64,000 nt of DNA from Hyphomicrobiales bacterium (GTDB lineage: Bacteria > Pseudomonadota > Alphaproteobacteria > Parvibaculales > Parvibaculaceae), in NCBI GenBank assembly GCA_016124805.1, contig WGND01000005.1, positions 1-64,000 on the forward strand, read 5' to 3'. Below are positions 35,135-43,475 of the stretch, piece by piece. The stretch's first letter is position 1; each line of letters opens with the position of its first letter. The translations under genes were made by a program, and so were the position numbers. The notes below the pieces were generated by a model. That model made no database searches. It was not told the DNA's origin and was given only the letters and a program-made list of their open reading frames with translations.

Positions 35135-35737
35135 TCAGACGGTCGGGTCTTCCTCCGAAGCGTCGGCAGCTTCTTCCGAGGCGACCTCTTCTTCTTCAGC
35201 GATTTCGCCTTCGATCACATCTTCTTCGACCAGATCATCCTCATCCTGACGCTGGGTGAGGTCTTCACCGGCAGCCTGACGCTCGGCTTCCGACTCGGAA
35301 CGGGCGACATTGATCTGGATGGTGGCGCTGACTTCGGGGTGCAGAACGATGCGCACCGAGTGCAGGCCGATTGACTTGATCGGGCGGTCAAGGATCGCCT
35401 GATTGCGGTTGATGCTGAAGCCGCCGGCTGTGGCAGCTTCGGCAACGTCACGTGTGGCGACCGAACCGTAAAGGATGCCGGTTTCGCCGGCCTGACGCAG
35501 CACCACGAAAACCTGGCCATTGAGACGGGCATGGACCTGCTCGGCTTCAGCCTTCAGTTCGAGGTTGCGAGCTTCAAGCTGCGCGCGCTGCGCTTCAAAG
35601 CGAGCGATATTTTCTTTGTTGGCGCGAAGGGCCTTCTTGCGGGGCAGCAGGAAGTTGCGTGCAAAGCCGTCTTTGACTTTGACCACATCGCCCATTTGGC
35701 CGAGCTTTTCGACCCGCTCCAGAAGTACGACTTGCAT
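35135..35737 (-). CDS. rplI: 50S ribosomal protein L9 with acidic C-terminal tail
   Basis: L9 binds 23S rRNA helix 76 at the base of the L1 stalk. The N-domain is intact ([21 protein letters not shown], then [18 protein letters not shown]), followed by the long central helix and the C-domain ([20 protein letters not shown]). The protein has 200 residues, about 50 more than E. coli L9. The extra C-terminal part is nearly all Glu, Asp and Ala ([18 protein letters not shown]). Such tails recur in alphaproteobacterial L9. It is the last gene of the operon and ends at a strong terminator. Confidence 0.97.
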   Translation of the reverse strand: MQVVLLERVEKLGQMGDVVKVKDGFARNFLLPRKKALRANKENIARFEAQRAQLEARNLELKAEAEQVHARLNGQVFVVLRQAGETGILYGSVATRDVAEAATAGGFSINRNQAILDRPIKSIGLHSVRIVLHPEVSATIQINVARSESEAERQAAGEDLTQRQDEDDLVEEDVIEGEIAEEEEVASEEAADASEEDPTV

Positions 35738-35760
35738 GAGTCTCTCCTTATCCGGATCAG

Positions 35761-36009
35761 TTAACTAATGACATAGGGGAGAAGAGCGAGGAAACGGGCG
35801 CGCTTGATGGCACGCGCGAGTTCGCGCTGCTTCTTGGCCGACACGGCCGTGATGCGGCTCGGCACAATCTTGCCGCGCTCGGAGATGTAACGCTGAAGCA
35901 GCTTCACATCCTTATAGTCGATCTTCGGAGCGTTGGCGCCGGAGAACGGGCAAGTCTTGCGACGGCGGAAAAACGGACGACGTGCGCCACCCTGTGATGA
36001 CATGCTCAT
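35761..36009 (-). CDS. rpsR: 30S ribosomal protein S18
   Basis: S18 pairs with S6 on the 16S rRNA platform. The 82-residue protein has the conserved core [20 protein letters not shown], then [20 protein letters not shown] and [20 protein letters not shown]. The start ATGA overlaps the rpsF stop by 4 bases, so S6 and S18 are translated in coupled fashion, fitting their 1:1 complex. The ATG two codons later (36003) is an alternative start. It lies 23 bases before rplI. Confidence 0.98.
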   Translation of the reverse strand: MSMSSQGGARRPFFRRRKTCPFSGANAPKIDYKDVKLLQRYISERGKIVPSRITAVSAKKQRELARAIKRARFLALLPYVIS

Positions 36010-36482
36010 TCTGCATTATCTCCATCATTGCTTTCGCGGCGCGGGCCACGTTCACGATCGCCACCGAAGCGGCTGCCACGATCGCCACCGCGATCACGGT
36101 CGCCACCGCGATCACCACCGAAGCGGCTGCCACGATCACCGCGATCACCACGGTCGCCGCCACGATTGGCAAGCACGGCCGAGGGCTCGGTTTCATGTTC
36201 GTCGACGCGGATCGTCATGAAGCGGATCACGTCGTCGGACAGACCCATCTGGCGTTCCATTTCGGCAACGGCCTGATGCGGTGCGTCGATATTGACGAGT
36301 GTGTAATGGCCTTTGCGGTTCTTCTTCACCTTGAATGTCAGGTTACGAAGACCCCAATATTCGGTCTTGCCGATCTGGCCGCCATTTTCTTTGATAATTG
36401 TCGAAAACTGCTCGAGCAGTGCCTCGACCTGCTGCTGCGTGACGTCCTGCCGCGCAATAAATACGTGCTCATAGAGAGCCAT
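36006..36482 (-). CDS. rpsF: 30S ribosomal protein S6 with Gly-Arg-Asp repeat tail
   Basis: S6 binds S18 and the 16S rRNA central domain. The core (residues 1 to about 98) is normal: [20 protein letters not shown], the [19 protein letters not shown] strand-turn, then [20 protein letters not shown]. After it comes a tail of about 60 residues built from [20 protein letters not shown]-type repeats, encoded by near-identical DNA repeats. E. coli S6 has an acidic glutamyl tail instead. The leader upstream (to a promoter at 36654-36681) can fold into several hairpins. A minus-strand purine-rich site AGGATGAGG precedes ATG 36482. Confidence 0.97.
   Translation of the reverse strand: MALYEHVFIARQDVTQQQVEALLEQFSTIIKENGGQIGKTEYWGLRNLTFKVKKNRKGHYTLVNIDAPHQAVAEMERQMGLSDDVIRFMTIRVDEHETEPSAVLANRGGDRGDRGDRGSRFGGDRGGDRDRGGDRGSRFGGDRERGPRRESNDGDNAE
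36037..36165. repeat. Short degenerate repeats encoding the S6 tail
   Basis: A 23-base unit starting CCACCGAAGCGGCTGCCACG occurs at 36061-36083 and again, identical, at 36115-36137, exactly 54 bases apart. Around them are shorter copies of CGATCACC and GGTCGCCAC. All lie inside rpsF and stay in frame, coding DRGSRFGG and GGDRG units. The arrangement looks prone to length change by slippage. Confidence 0.85.
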
Positions 36483-36505
36483 GGAGCCTCATCCTTATTT
36501 AATCC

Positions 36506-36541
36506 AGCCTCGGCGCAAAGCCCCCTTTGAGCCCTGAGGCT
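36506..36541 (-). promoter_or_regulatory. Candidate S6:S18-binding leader structure of the rpsF operon
   Basis: On the minus strand AGCCTC (36541-36536) pairs with GAGGCT (36511-36506), enclosing an asymmetric internal loop and an inner CAAAG/CTTTG helix with a G-rich loop. The 3' side of the internal loop reads GCGCC directly before the G that closes the outer stem, giving a CCG triplet. Published work describes an S6:S18-binding rpsF leader motif in many bacteria with a conserved CCG in such a loop. Two further perfect hairpins lie upstream in the leader, 36579-36594 and 36597-36611. The match is by eye only. Confidence 0.4.
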
Positions 36542-36653
36542 CGAAAGGACCACCAAAGAAGCGGAGACACCGGACCGCGAAACCCATTGGTTTCTGCCAT
36601 GCAAAGCATGGTGATCCGTTCAGCCTCCAACCAAGGCCTTCCAGAAGCCGCGC

Positions 36654-36681
36654 ACTATAGGCAAAACGTGCTCGAACGCAA
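36654..36681 (-). promoter_or_regulatory. Promoter of the rpsF-rpsR-rplI operon
   Basis: On the minus strand -35 TTGCGT (36681-36676) and -10 TATAGT (36659-36654) are separated by 16 bases. The start would be near 36647, leaving a leader of about 165 bases before rpsF, long enough to hold the hairpins described for the leader structure. Confidence 0.6.
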
Positions 36682-36763
36682 GGGGAGAGAGGGAGCAGGG
36701 AAGGGACGGCACAAATCCCGGTCCGGCGGTTTATGTGACGCCTGAAATTTGCTAAAAAGACTT

Positions 36764-37105
36764 ATGAATAACAAGGACTTGCATCTTGAATTGCGGGCCA
36801 CGCTTGAGGCCGAGCTTGCCGACATCCTGTCGCTGAGCGCTACAACGGGTGAGTCGCGGGCCCCGGTGTCCCTGGATCAGCAGAGCGTCGGTCGTCTCTC
36901 GCGGATGGACGCCATGCAGGGCCAGGCCATGGCGCAGGCTGCCGAAAGCCGCCGAAAACAGCGTGTCGGTCTCATCCAGGCGGCCCTCCAGCGCATGGAT
37001 GAAGGCGAATATGGCTTTTGTCTGGAATGCGGTGATGAGATTTCTGACGGTCGCCTGAATGCCGAACCGACCTCCACCCGATGCGTTGCATGCGCTGCAT
37101 CTTGA
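36764..37105 (+). CDS. TraR/DksA-type zinc-finger protein
   Basis: A 113-residue protein of the DksA/TraR family, which binds the secondary channel of RNA polymerase and alters initiation, often with ppGpp. A helical N-terminal part (LELRATLEAELADILSLS and RRKQRVGLIQAALQRMDEGE) leads to the C4 zinc finger YGFCLECGDEISDGRLNAEP with CVAC completing the site. It is shorter than E. coli DksA (151 aa) and lacks the long coiled-coil tip, so it is nearer to short DksA-like proteins. ATG 36764 lacks a strong ribosome site. It is upstream of fabD in the same direction. Confidence 0.88.
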   Translation: MNNKDLHLELRATLEAELADILSLSATTGESRAPVSLDQQSVGRLSRMDAMQGQAMAQAAESRRKQRVGLIQAALQRMDEGEYGFCLECGDEISDGRLNAEPTSTRCVACAAS

Positions 37106-37187
37106 CTCGTTGCGCCCGCGCTGTATCCCTTTCGGCTGGATCAAGACCTTAAAAGCCAGAAAACTGGCATTACATCGGGGAGATGCA

Positions 37188-38126
37188 ATGAGCACGGCTT
37201 TCACTTTTCCGGGACAGGGATCGCAGGCAGTTGGCATGGGCCGCGACCTGGCCGAGAATTTTCCTGCCGCGCGCGCCGTCTTTCAGGAGATTGATGACGC
37301 ACTGGGTCAAAAGCTCTCCGCCCTGATCTGGGACGGCCCCAAGGAAGACCTCACGCTCACCGAAAATGCCCAGCCGGCCATCATGGCCATGAGCCTCGCC
37401 GTCATGCGTACGCTGGAAAGCGAAGGCGGGTTCTGGCTCGCCGACAAGGTTTCTTTCGTGGCCGGTCATTCGCTGGGTGAATATTCGGCTCTCGCGGCGG
37501 CAGGGACCTTCTCGCTTGCCGACACTGCCCGCCTTCTCAAGCTGCGTGGCCAGGCCATGCAGCGCGCCGTACCTGTGGGCGTCGGTGCCATGGCAGCCCT
37601 TCTTGGCGTTGAGTTTGAAGAAGCCGAAGCCATTGCCGCTGAAGCCGCGCAAGGCGAGGTCTGTACGGCTGCCAATGACAATGGCGGCGGTCAGGTCGTG
37701 ATTTCAGGAGCCAAGGGGGCTGTGGAGCGCGCCGCCGAAATTGCCAAGGCCAAAGGCAAGAAAGCGATGCTGCTACCCGTCAGTGCGCCGTTCCATTGTG
37801 CGCTGATGCAACCTGCGGCTGATGAAATGGCAGTGGCTCTCGGCGAGGTTGAAATGAAATCGCCTGCCGTGCCGCTGGTCGCCAATGTGACCGCTTCGCG
37901 CGTCACGGATCCGGCCACCATTCGCGATCTCCTTGTCGAGCAGGTGACTGGCATGGTGCGCTGGCGCGAATGCGTTCTTTATATGCAGCAGCAGGGTGTC
38001 GCTCGCTTCGTCGAGATTGGCGCGGGCAAGGCGCTGAGCGGCATGGCGAAACGTATTGTGAAAGATGTCGAGCTTGTGTCGGTTGGCACGCCCGCCGATG
38101 TTGAAGCCCTTCTCAAGATTCTCTGA
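37188..38126 (+). CDS. fabD: Malonyl-CoA:ACP transacylase FabD
   Basis: FabD moves malonyl from CoA to ACP, starting fatty-acid elongation. The 312-residue protein begins TAFTFPGQGSQAVGMGRDL, has the nucleophile Ser95 in VAGHSLGEYSALAAAG, and the catalytic His in PVSAPFHCALMQPAA. GGGGAG precedes ATG 37188. It is followed by fabG after 19 bases; acpP and fabF follow, the usual fab cluster without fabH or plsX at this site. Confidence 0.97.
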   Translation: MSTAFTFPGQGSQAVGMGRDLAENFPAARAVFQEIDDALGQKLSALIWDGPKEDLTLTENAQPAIMAMSLAVMRTLESEGGFWLADKVSFVAGHSLGEYSALAAAGTFSLADTARLLKLRGQAMQRAVPVGVGAMAALLGVEFEEAEAIAAEAAQGEVCTAANDNGGGQVVISGAKGAVERAAEIAKAKGKKAMLLPVSAPFHCALMQPAADEMAVALGEVEMKSPAVPLVANVTASRVTDPATIRDLLVEQVTGMVRWRECVLYMQQQGVARFVEIGAGKALSGMAKRIVKDVELVSVGTPADVEALLKIL

Positions 38127-38145
38127 TTCGAAAGGACAGCCCTTC

Positions 38146-38883
38146 ATGTTCGACCTCACAGGCAAATGCGCGCTGGTCACCGGCGCGTCAGGCGGTATCG
38201 GGTCCGATATTGCGCGCGCGCTTCATGGACAGGGCGCGACCATTGCGCTTTCAGGTACGCGCCGCGAAGCGCTGGATGCGTTGGCCGCCGAGCTTGGCGA
38301 GCGCACCCATGTGTTGCCCTGCAATCTCTCCGATGGCGAAGCGGTGGACGCGCTGCCCAAGCAGGCCGAAGAGGCGATGGGCAGTCTGGATGTACTGGTC
38401 AATAATGCCGGCCTCACCCGCGACAATCTTTTCATGCGGATGAAGGATGATGAATGGGACGAGGTCCTGCGCGTCAACCTGACGGCCGCCTTCCGCCTCT
38501 CACGCGCCAGCCTGCGCGGCATGATGAAGCGCCGCTATGGCCGCATCATCGGCATCACATCCGTGGTGGGGGTGATGGGCAATCCGGGGCAGGGCAACTA
38601 CGCCGCCTCCAAGGCCGGCATGATCGGCATGATGAAATCGCTCGCCCAGGAAGTGGCCAGCCGCAACATCACGGCCAATTGCATCGCCCCCGGCTTCATC
38701 CGGAGCGCCATGACCGACGCCCTGAATGACGAGCAGAAGGGGCGCATCATGTCCACAATTCCGGCGGGACGGCTGGGGGAAGCCTCTGAAATTGCCGCCG
38801 CAACGGTCTTTTTGGCCAGCGCCGAAGCCGCCTATGTCACGGGTCAGACATTGCATGTGAATGGCGGCATGGTCATGATCTAG
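38146..38883 (+). CDS. fabG: 3-oxoacyl-ACP reductase FabG
   Basis: FabG reduces 3-ketoacyl-ACP with NADPH in each elongation cycle. The 245-residue SDR has ALVTGASGGIGSDIARAL, NNAGLTRDNLFMRMKDDEWD (a FabG-type segment), ITSVVGVMGNPGQGNYAASK with catalytic Ser, Tyr and Lys, and the C-terminal YVTGQTLHVNGGMVMI. AAGGA precedes ATG 38146. The 268 bases after its stop (38884-39151) contain no gene; they must hold the acpP promoter, but I see no convincing box pair. Confidence 0.97.
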   Translation: MFDLTGKCALVTGASGGIGSDIARALHGQGATIALSGTRREALDALAAELGERTHVLPCNLSDGEAVDALPKQAEEAMGSLDVLVNNAGLTRDNLFMRMKDDEWDEVLRVNLTAAFRLSRASLRGMMKRRYGRIIGITSVVGVMGNPGQGNYAASKAGMIGMMKSLAQEVASRNITANCIAPGFIRSAMTDALNDEQKGRIMSTIPAGRLGEASEIAAATVFLASAEAAYVTGQTLHVNGGMVMI

Positions 38884-39151
38884 CCTCCTTTAGAGGTTAG
38901 ACGCCTTGTTTTGTTAAGAAAATCCTTTGAATACAGAGGATTGCAGGGAGAATAAAAGGCTATGCGCCCTATCTGGCACCCTCTAAAAAAGTGTGTTACC
39001 TAGGCCTTCGATTTGGCTTGCGGTCTTCCCGTGAAATAGGCCAGAAGAGTGCCAGTCTTTCCGACTAACGGATCGTGAGAATTTCTTCTACGTCAAAGGC
39101 GCTGAACGCCAGACGAGAGGCCGATCAAAACCAAAGATCTGAGGACTTAAA

Positions 39152-39391
39152 ATGAGTGATATCGCGGAACGCTTGAAGAAGATCGTGGTCGAGCACCTGG
39201 GCGTTGATGCCGACAAGGTCAGTGAAAATGCCAGCTTTATTGACGATCTCGGCGCGGACAGCCTCGACAACGTCGAGCTCGTGATGGCGTTTGAAGAAGA
39301 ATTCGGTGTGGAAATCCCTGATGACGCTGCCGAAAAGATTCTGACGGTCAAAGATGCCATCGATTTCGTGAAAGCGAACGCGAAGGCCTGA
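39152..39391 (+). CDS. acpP: Acyl carrier protein
   Basis: AcpP carries acyl chains on a phosphopantetheine arm. The 79-residue acidic protein has the attachment Ser37 in [20 protein letters not shown] and otherwise the conserved four-helix sequence ([20 protein letters not shown] at the start). The size is normal. It is set apart from fabG by 268 bases and followed by a strong terminator, so it is probably transcribed separately and strongly. Confidence 0.98.
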   Translation: MSDIAERLKKIVVEHLGVDADKVSENASFIDDLGADSLDNVELVMAFEEEFGVEIPDDAAEKILTVKDAIDFVKANAKA

Positions 39392-39406
39392 CCTTCAATG
39401 GATAAC

Positions 39407-39437
39407 AGGCCGGTACCCTTGGGTGCCGGCCTTTATT
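39407..39437 (+). terminator. Rho-independent terminator after acpP
   Basis: AGGCCGGTACCC (39407-39418) pairs with GGGTGCCGGCCT (39421-39432), with one G.T pair and a tiny loop, followed by TTATT. It lies 15 bases after acpP and before fabF, so fabF may need read-through or its own promoter. Confidence 0.82.
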
Positions 39438-39509
39438 CTGAAGCCTTGGCGGCTTCTCTAAAATAGGTCTGCGCCTTGATGCGGGCCGCTGTTCAGGGAG
39501 ATGGTTTTG

Positions 39510-40766
39510 ATGAGACGTGTCGTTGTCACAGGACTGGGCATGGTCTCGCCGCTTGGTTGCGGCGTGGATGTGACCTGGAAACGCATCCTCAATGGTGATT
39601 CTGGCGCTGCGCGCATCACCAAATTCGAAACCGATGATCTGCCCACAAAAATTGCCTGCGAAGTCCCGCGTGAGGGTGAGGGTGCGTTCAACCAGGATGA
39701 CTGGATGGACCCCAAGGAATCAAAGCGCGTTGATGACTTCATCGTTTTCGCCATGTCGGCTGCCACACAGGCGCTGAAAGACTCTGGCTGGGAACCCAAG
39801 ACATTCGAAGAGCAGTGCCGCACCGGCACCATGATCGGCTCGGGCATCGGCGGCCTTGAAGGCATCGCGGAAACGGCCTTGACCCTGCATGAAAAAGGCC
39901 CGCGCCGCGTCAGCCCCTTCTTCATCACAGGTCGCCTGATCAATCTGGCATCGGGCTATGTCTCGATTGCCCACGGCCTTAAAGGTCCCAATCATTCCGT
40001 CGTCACGGCCTGTTCCACAGGCGCCCATGCCATCGGCGATGCCGCTCGCCTCATTGCGCTCGACGATGCCGACGTGATGGTTGCCGGTGGCGCTGAATCA
40101 TCGGTCTGCCGTATCGGCATTGCCGGTTTCAACGCCTGCCGCGCGCTCTCAACCGCCTATAATGATGACCCGACGCGCGCCTCGCGCCCCTATGACAAGG
40201 ATCGCGATGGTTTCGTGATGGGCGAAGGCGCCGGCGTGGTCGTGCTCGAGGAATATGAGCATGCCAAGGCCCGTGGCGCGAAGATCTATGCCGAAATCGT
40301 CGGCTATGGTCTCTCGGGCGATGCCTATCACATCACCGCGCCCGCCGAAGATGGCGATGGCGGCTTCCGGTCCATGCAGGCCGCACTGAAGCGCGCCGGC
40401 ATTCAGGCCGCCGACCTTGATTACGTAAATGCGCATGGCACATCCACCATGGCCGATACGATTGAGCTGGGCGCTGTGACCCGCATGCTGGGCAATTCGG
40501 TGAGCACGGTCTCCATGTCCTCAACCAAATCGTCGATTGGCCATCTGCTTGGTGCTGCGGGCGCAGTGGAAGCGATCTTCTGCATTCTCGCCATGCGTGA
40601 CAGCATGCTGCCGCCGACACTCAATCTCGACAATCCTTCGGTCGAGTCCGAGATTGATCTTGTGCCCAACAAGGCGCGTGCCAAGGAAGTGAATTACGCG
40701 CTTAGCAATTCCTTCGGCTTTGGCGGCACCAATGCGTCGCTGGTGATGAAAAAGATCGCTGGTTGA
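39510..40766 (+). CDS. fabF: 3-oxoacyl-ACP synthase II FabF
   Basis: FabF condenses malonyl-ACP with acyl-ACP. The 418-residue thiolase-fold protein has the nucleophile Cys168 in VVTACSTGAHAIGDA, the two catalytic His in NAHGTSTMADTIE and SSIGHLLGAAGAVEAIF, and the C-terminal NSFGFGGTNASLV. ATG 39510 is preferred over ATG 39501, which would touch the GGGAG ribosome site. mltG follows after 14 bases. Confidence 0.98.
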   Translation: MRRVVVTGLGMVSPLGCGVDVTWKRILNGDSGAARITKFETDDLPTKIACEVPREGEGAFNQDDWMDPKESKRVDDFIVFAMSAATQALKDSGWEPKTFEEQCRTGTMIGSGIGGLEGIAETALTLHEKGPRRVSPFFITGRLINLASGYVSIAHGLKGPNHSVVTACSTGAHAIGDAARLIALDDADVMVAGGAESSVCRIGIAGFNACRALSTAYNDDPTRASRPYDKDRDGFVMGEGAGVVVLEEYEHAKARGAKIYAEIVGYGLSGDAYHITAPAEDGDGGFRSMQAALKRAGIQAADLDYVNAHGTSTMADTIELGAVTRMLGNSVSTVSMSSTKSSIGHLLGAAGAVEAIFCILAMRDSMLPPTLNLDNPSVESEIDLVPNKARAKEVNYALSNSFGFGGTNASLVMKKIAG

Positions 40767-40780
40767 ACAAGGAGCCCGAC

Positions 40781-41842
40781 ATGGCTGAAGACGGAGAGCT
40801 GGCGCCCGAGGGCACAGAGCCTCCCAAGCGGCCATCCCTGGCAAGGCGCTTTCTCACGGCATTCTTCGCAATGCTTCTTTTGGCGCTTGTCGGCAGCGGC
40901 GCTGCGATCTGGGGCGCCAATCAACTTTACGTCCAGAGCGGACCTGCCGAGACCGACACGGTTGTCTGGCTGCCCAAGGGCGTCGGCGTGACGAGCATTG
41001 CCAAACGTCTCTCCGAAGCCGGTGTCATTGCCCATCCATTGCTCTTCCGCGTGGCGGTGCGCCTGCATGGAGCGGAAGCGACACTCAAGGCCGGCGAATA
41101 TGAAATTCCCGCCCATTCCAGCATGGCCGAGATCGTCAGCCTGCTGAGGACGGGCAAATCGCTGATGCACAAGCTGACCGCGCCCGAAGGCCTTACAAGC
41201 GAGCAGATCGTTGCCATCATCGCCGCCGACCCCGTGCTGGAAGGGCCGACGCCTGATGTGCCGCCTGAAGGCTCATTGCTGCCCGAGACCTATAATTTCA
41301 CGCGCGGCACCACGCGCGCCGAATTGCTCGACCGGATGGCGCAGGCGCAGAAGAAGCTGATTGCGGCGCATTGGTCCAAGCGCCAGGAAGGTCTGCCGAT
41401 CAAGACGCCGCAAGAGGCGATCATTCTTGCCTCGATTGTCGAGAAGGAAACAGGCATCGCCAGCGAGCGCCCGCGTGTGGCCGCTGTTTTCATCAATCGC
41501 TTGCGCAAACCCATGCGACTGCAATCCGACCCGACAATCATCTATGGCCTTGTGGGCGGCAAGGGCGCGCTGGGCCGCCCGATACGTCGCAGCGAGCTCG
41601 ACCGCCAGACGCCTTATAATACCTATCAGATTGACGGGCTGCCCCCGACACCCATCTGCAATCCGGGGGCGGCTGCCATTCTGGCTGTGCTCGACCCGCC
41701 AGACAGCAAGGAACTCTATTTTGTGGCGGATGGCAGCGGCGGGCATGCCTTTTCCGAGACGCTGGCGGGCCATGAGCGCAATGTGAAAAACTGGCGCCAG
41801 ATCGAGCGGGACGCTGCCGCCGCCAAGCCGACGGCAAAATAG
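40781..41842 (+). CDS. mltG: Endolytic murein transglycosylase MltG
   Basis: MltG cleaves nascent glycan strands and is thought to end peptidoglycan polymerisation. The 353-residue protein has a short cytoplasmic N-terminus rich in Glu/Pro, one transmembrane helix at about residues 28-50 (FFAMLLLALVGSGAAIWGA), a LysM-like part, and the YceG domain with catalytic Glu in LASIVEKETGIASERPRVAA and the LQSDPTIIYGL segment. AAGGAG lies before ATG 40781. The fabF-mltG adjacency is common in proteobacteria. Confidence 0.95.
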   Translation: MAEDGELAPEGTEPPKRPSLARRFLTAFFAMLLLALVGSGAAIWGANQLYVQSGPAETDTVVWLPKGVGVTSIAKRLSEAGVIAHPLLFRVAVRLHGAEATLKAGEYEIPAHSSMAEIVSLLRTGKSLMHKLTAPEGLTSEQIVAIIAADPVLEGPTPDVPPEGSLLPETYNFTRGTTRAELLDRMAQAQKKLIAAHWSKRQEGLPIKTPQEAIILASIVEKETGIASERPRVAAVFINRLRKPMRLQSDPTIIYGLVGGKGALGRPIRRSELDRQTPYNTYQIDGLPPTPICNPGAAAILAVLDPPDSKELYFVADGSGGHAFSETLAGHERNVKNWRQIERDAAAAKPTAK

Positions 41843-41895
41843 CGCCGCGCGCCTGCTATAGTTTTCAAATGACGCTGATTCTTGAAGGATAGCCT

Positions 41896-42786
41896 ATGTC
41901 GCTCATCAGCATGACAGGATTTGCCCGCGCCGATGGGACCCTCGGCGATGCACGCTGGCATTGGGAACTGCGCAGCGTCAATGGCAAGGGCTTTGATGTC
42001 CGCTTCCGCCTGCCTCAGGGTTTTGAAGCACTTGAGGCACGGCTGCGCGAAGAACTCGGCAAATATGTCAAACGCGGCAATTGTCAGGCCTCTCTGACAA
42101 TCGACAAGACCGCGTCGGCGAGCGCCGTCCGCGTCAATGAAGAGGCGTTGCGCGCGGTGCTCGAAGCGGTGACGCGGCTTCAGCGTGACATTGAACTCAT
42201 GCCACCCCGGCCCGAGGGCATTCTGGCATTGAAGGGTGTGCTCGAAACCGGTGAGGCCGAGGTCGAGGATGACGACGCGCGGGCCGCGATGCAGACGGCT
42301 GTCTTCAAGACATTTTCGGAAGCAGCAGCGGGTCTGGCAGCCGCGCGCGCCGAAGAGGGACAAAAGCTTGCAGATATTCTGACCGAGCAGCTTGCCCGCA
42401 TCGAGGCGCTGACGGCTGAGGCAAAGGCGTCACCAGCTGCCAGCCTTGAGGCCATGCGGACCCGGCTGAAAACACAGGTCAGCGAATTGCTGGGCGCATC
42501 GCCCACCTTGTCCGAAGAGCGTCTGGCGCAGGAGGCAGCGCTGCTCGCCACCAAGGCCGATGTGCGCGAGGAGATTGACCGCCTTGGCGCGCATATCTCA
42601 CAGGCGCGCGAACTTCTCCGAAGCGGTGAGCCGGCTGGCCGCCGTCTCGATTTCCTGACGCAGGAATTCAATCGCGAGTCGAACACGCTATGCTCCAAGG
42701 CGGCAGACGTGGCACTGACGCGCATCGGGTTGGACCTCAAGGCGGTCGTCGATCAGCTACGCGAACAGGTGCAGAATGTCGAATGA
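41896..42786 (+). CDS. yicC: YicC family endoribonuclease
   Basis: YicC-type proteins are RNases that help degrade small RNAs such as RyhB in E. coli. The 296-residue protein shows the family ends: N-terminal ISMTGFARADG and ELRSVNGKGFDVRFRLPQGF, and C-terminal GRRLDFLTQEFNRESNTLCS, with helical middle. The length is typical. It overlaps gmk by 11 bases, a frequent yicC-gmk arrangement. Confidence 0.95.
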   Translation: MSLISMTGFARADGTLGDARWHWELRSVNGKGFDVRFRLPQGFEALEARLREELGKYVKRGNCQASLTIDKTASASAVRVNEEALRAVLEAVTRLQRDIELMPPRPEGILALKGVLETGEAEVEDDDARAAMQTAVFKTFSEAAAGLAAARAEEGQKLADILTEQLARIEALTAEAKASPAASLEAMRTRLKTQVSELLGASPTLSEERLAQEAALLATKADVREEIDRLGAHISQARELLRSGEPAGRRLDFLTQEFNRESNTLCSKAADVALTRIGLDLKAVVDQLREQVQNVE

Positions 42787-43420
42787 AACACTGCAGGTCG
42801 GTCGTCGCGGCCTGATGCTGGTTCTTTCGTCACCTTCAGGTGCGGGCAAGACCACACTGTCACGCCGCCTGCTGGAAGGCGACAACATGATCACCATGTC
42901 CGTCTCGGCCACCACGCGGCCGCCGCGTCCGGGGGAAGAACACGGGCGGGATTATTATTTTCTGAGTACGGAAGATTTCGGCATCATGCGCAATCAGGAT
43001 GCCTTTCTGGAACATGCCAAGGTCTTCAATAATTATTACGGGACACCCGCCAAGCCTGTGCTTGAAGCACTTGAAGCGGGTCGCGACGTCCTTTTTGATA
43101 TCGACTGGCAGGGCACCCAGCAGCTGGAAGAACATGCCAAGGAAGATCTCGTCAAAGTTTTCATCCTGCCACCTTCCGCGCAGGATCTGGAGCGGCGTTT
43201 GACGACGCGCGCGCAGGACAGCGCCGCCGTGGTGGCTGACCGCATGGCAAAGGCTGCCATCGAAATAAGCCATTACACTGAATATGACTATGTGCTCATC
43301 AATCAGGATGTCGAGCGCTGCCTTGGTGAGCTGCGCGCCATCCTTGTCGCAGAGCGGCTGAAACGGAAGCGGCTGACGGGCCTTTCCGATTTTGCCAAAC
43401 GCCTGATCGACGCGCTCTAG
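42776..43420 (+). CDS. gmk: Guanylate kinase
   Basis: Gmk phosphorylates GMP to GDP with ATP. The 214-residue protein has the P-loop LSSPSGAGKTTLSRRLLE, the GMP-binding SVSATTRPPRPGEEHGRDYY, VLFDIDWQGTQQLEE, and the lid region RAQDSAAVVADRMAKA. It begins 11 bases inside yicC, so translation is coupled. A bidirectional terminator follows directly. Together with guaA and guaB in this window it completes IMP to GDP. Confidence 0.97.
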   Translation: MSNETLQVGRRGLMLVLSSPSGAGKTTLSRRLLEGDNMITMSVSATTRPPRPGEEHGRDYYFLSTEDFGIMRNQDAFLEHAKVFNNYYGTPAKPVLEALEAGRDVLFDIDWQGTQQLEEHAKEDLVKVFILPPSAQDLERRLTTRAQDSAAVVADRMAKAAIEISHYTEYDYVLINQDVERCLGELRAILVAERLKRKRLTGLSDFAKRLIDAL

Positions 43421-43421
43421 C

Positions 43422-43455
43422 AAAAAAGCCCTCTCAAATATGAGAGGGCTTTTTC
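43422..43455. terminator. Bidirectional terminator between gmk and the alcohol dehydrogenase
   Basis: AAAGCCCTCTCA (43425-43436) pairs perfectly with TGAGAGGGCTTT (43441-43452) around AATA, with T-runs on the plus side and A-runs (43422-43427) that become T-runs on the minus strand. It serves gmk rightward and the dehydrogenase gene leftward. Confidence 0.93.
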
Positions 43456-43475
43456 GTCTCAGTTGGTTATATGCC

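Noticed and set aside
36028-36276. Possible CRISPR-like or tandem-repeat array
   Set aside because: The repeats are in frame within rpsF, encode its tail and have no unique spacers of constant length.
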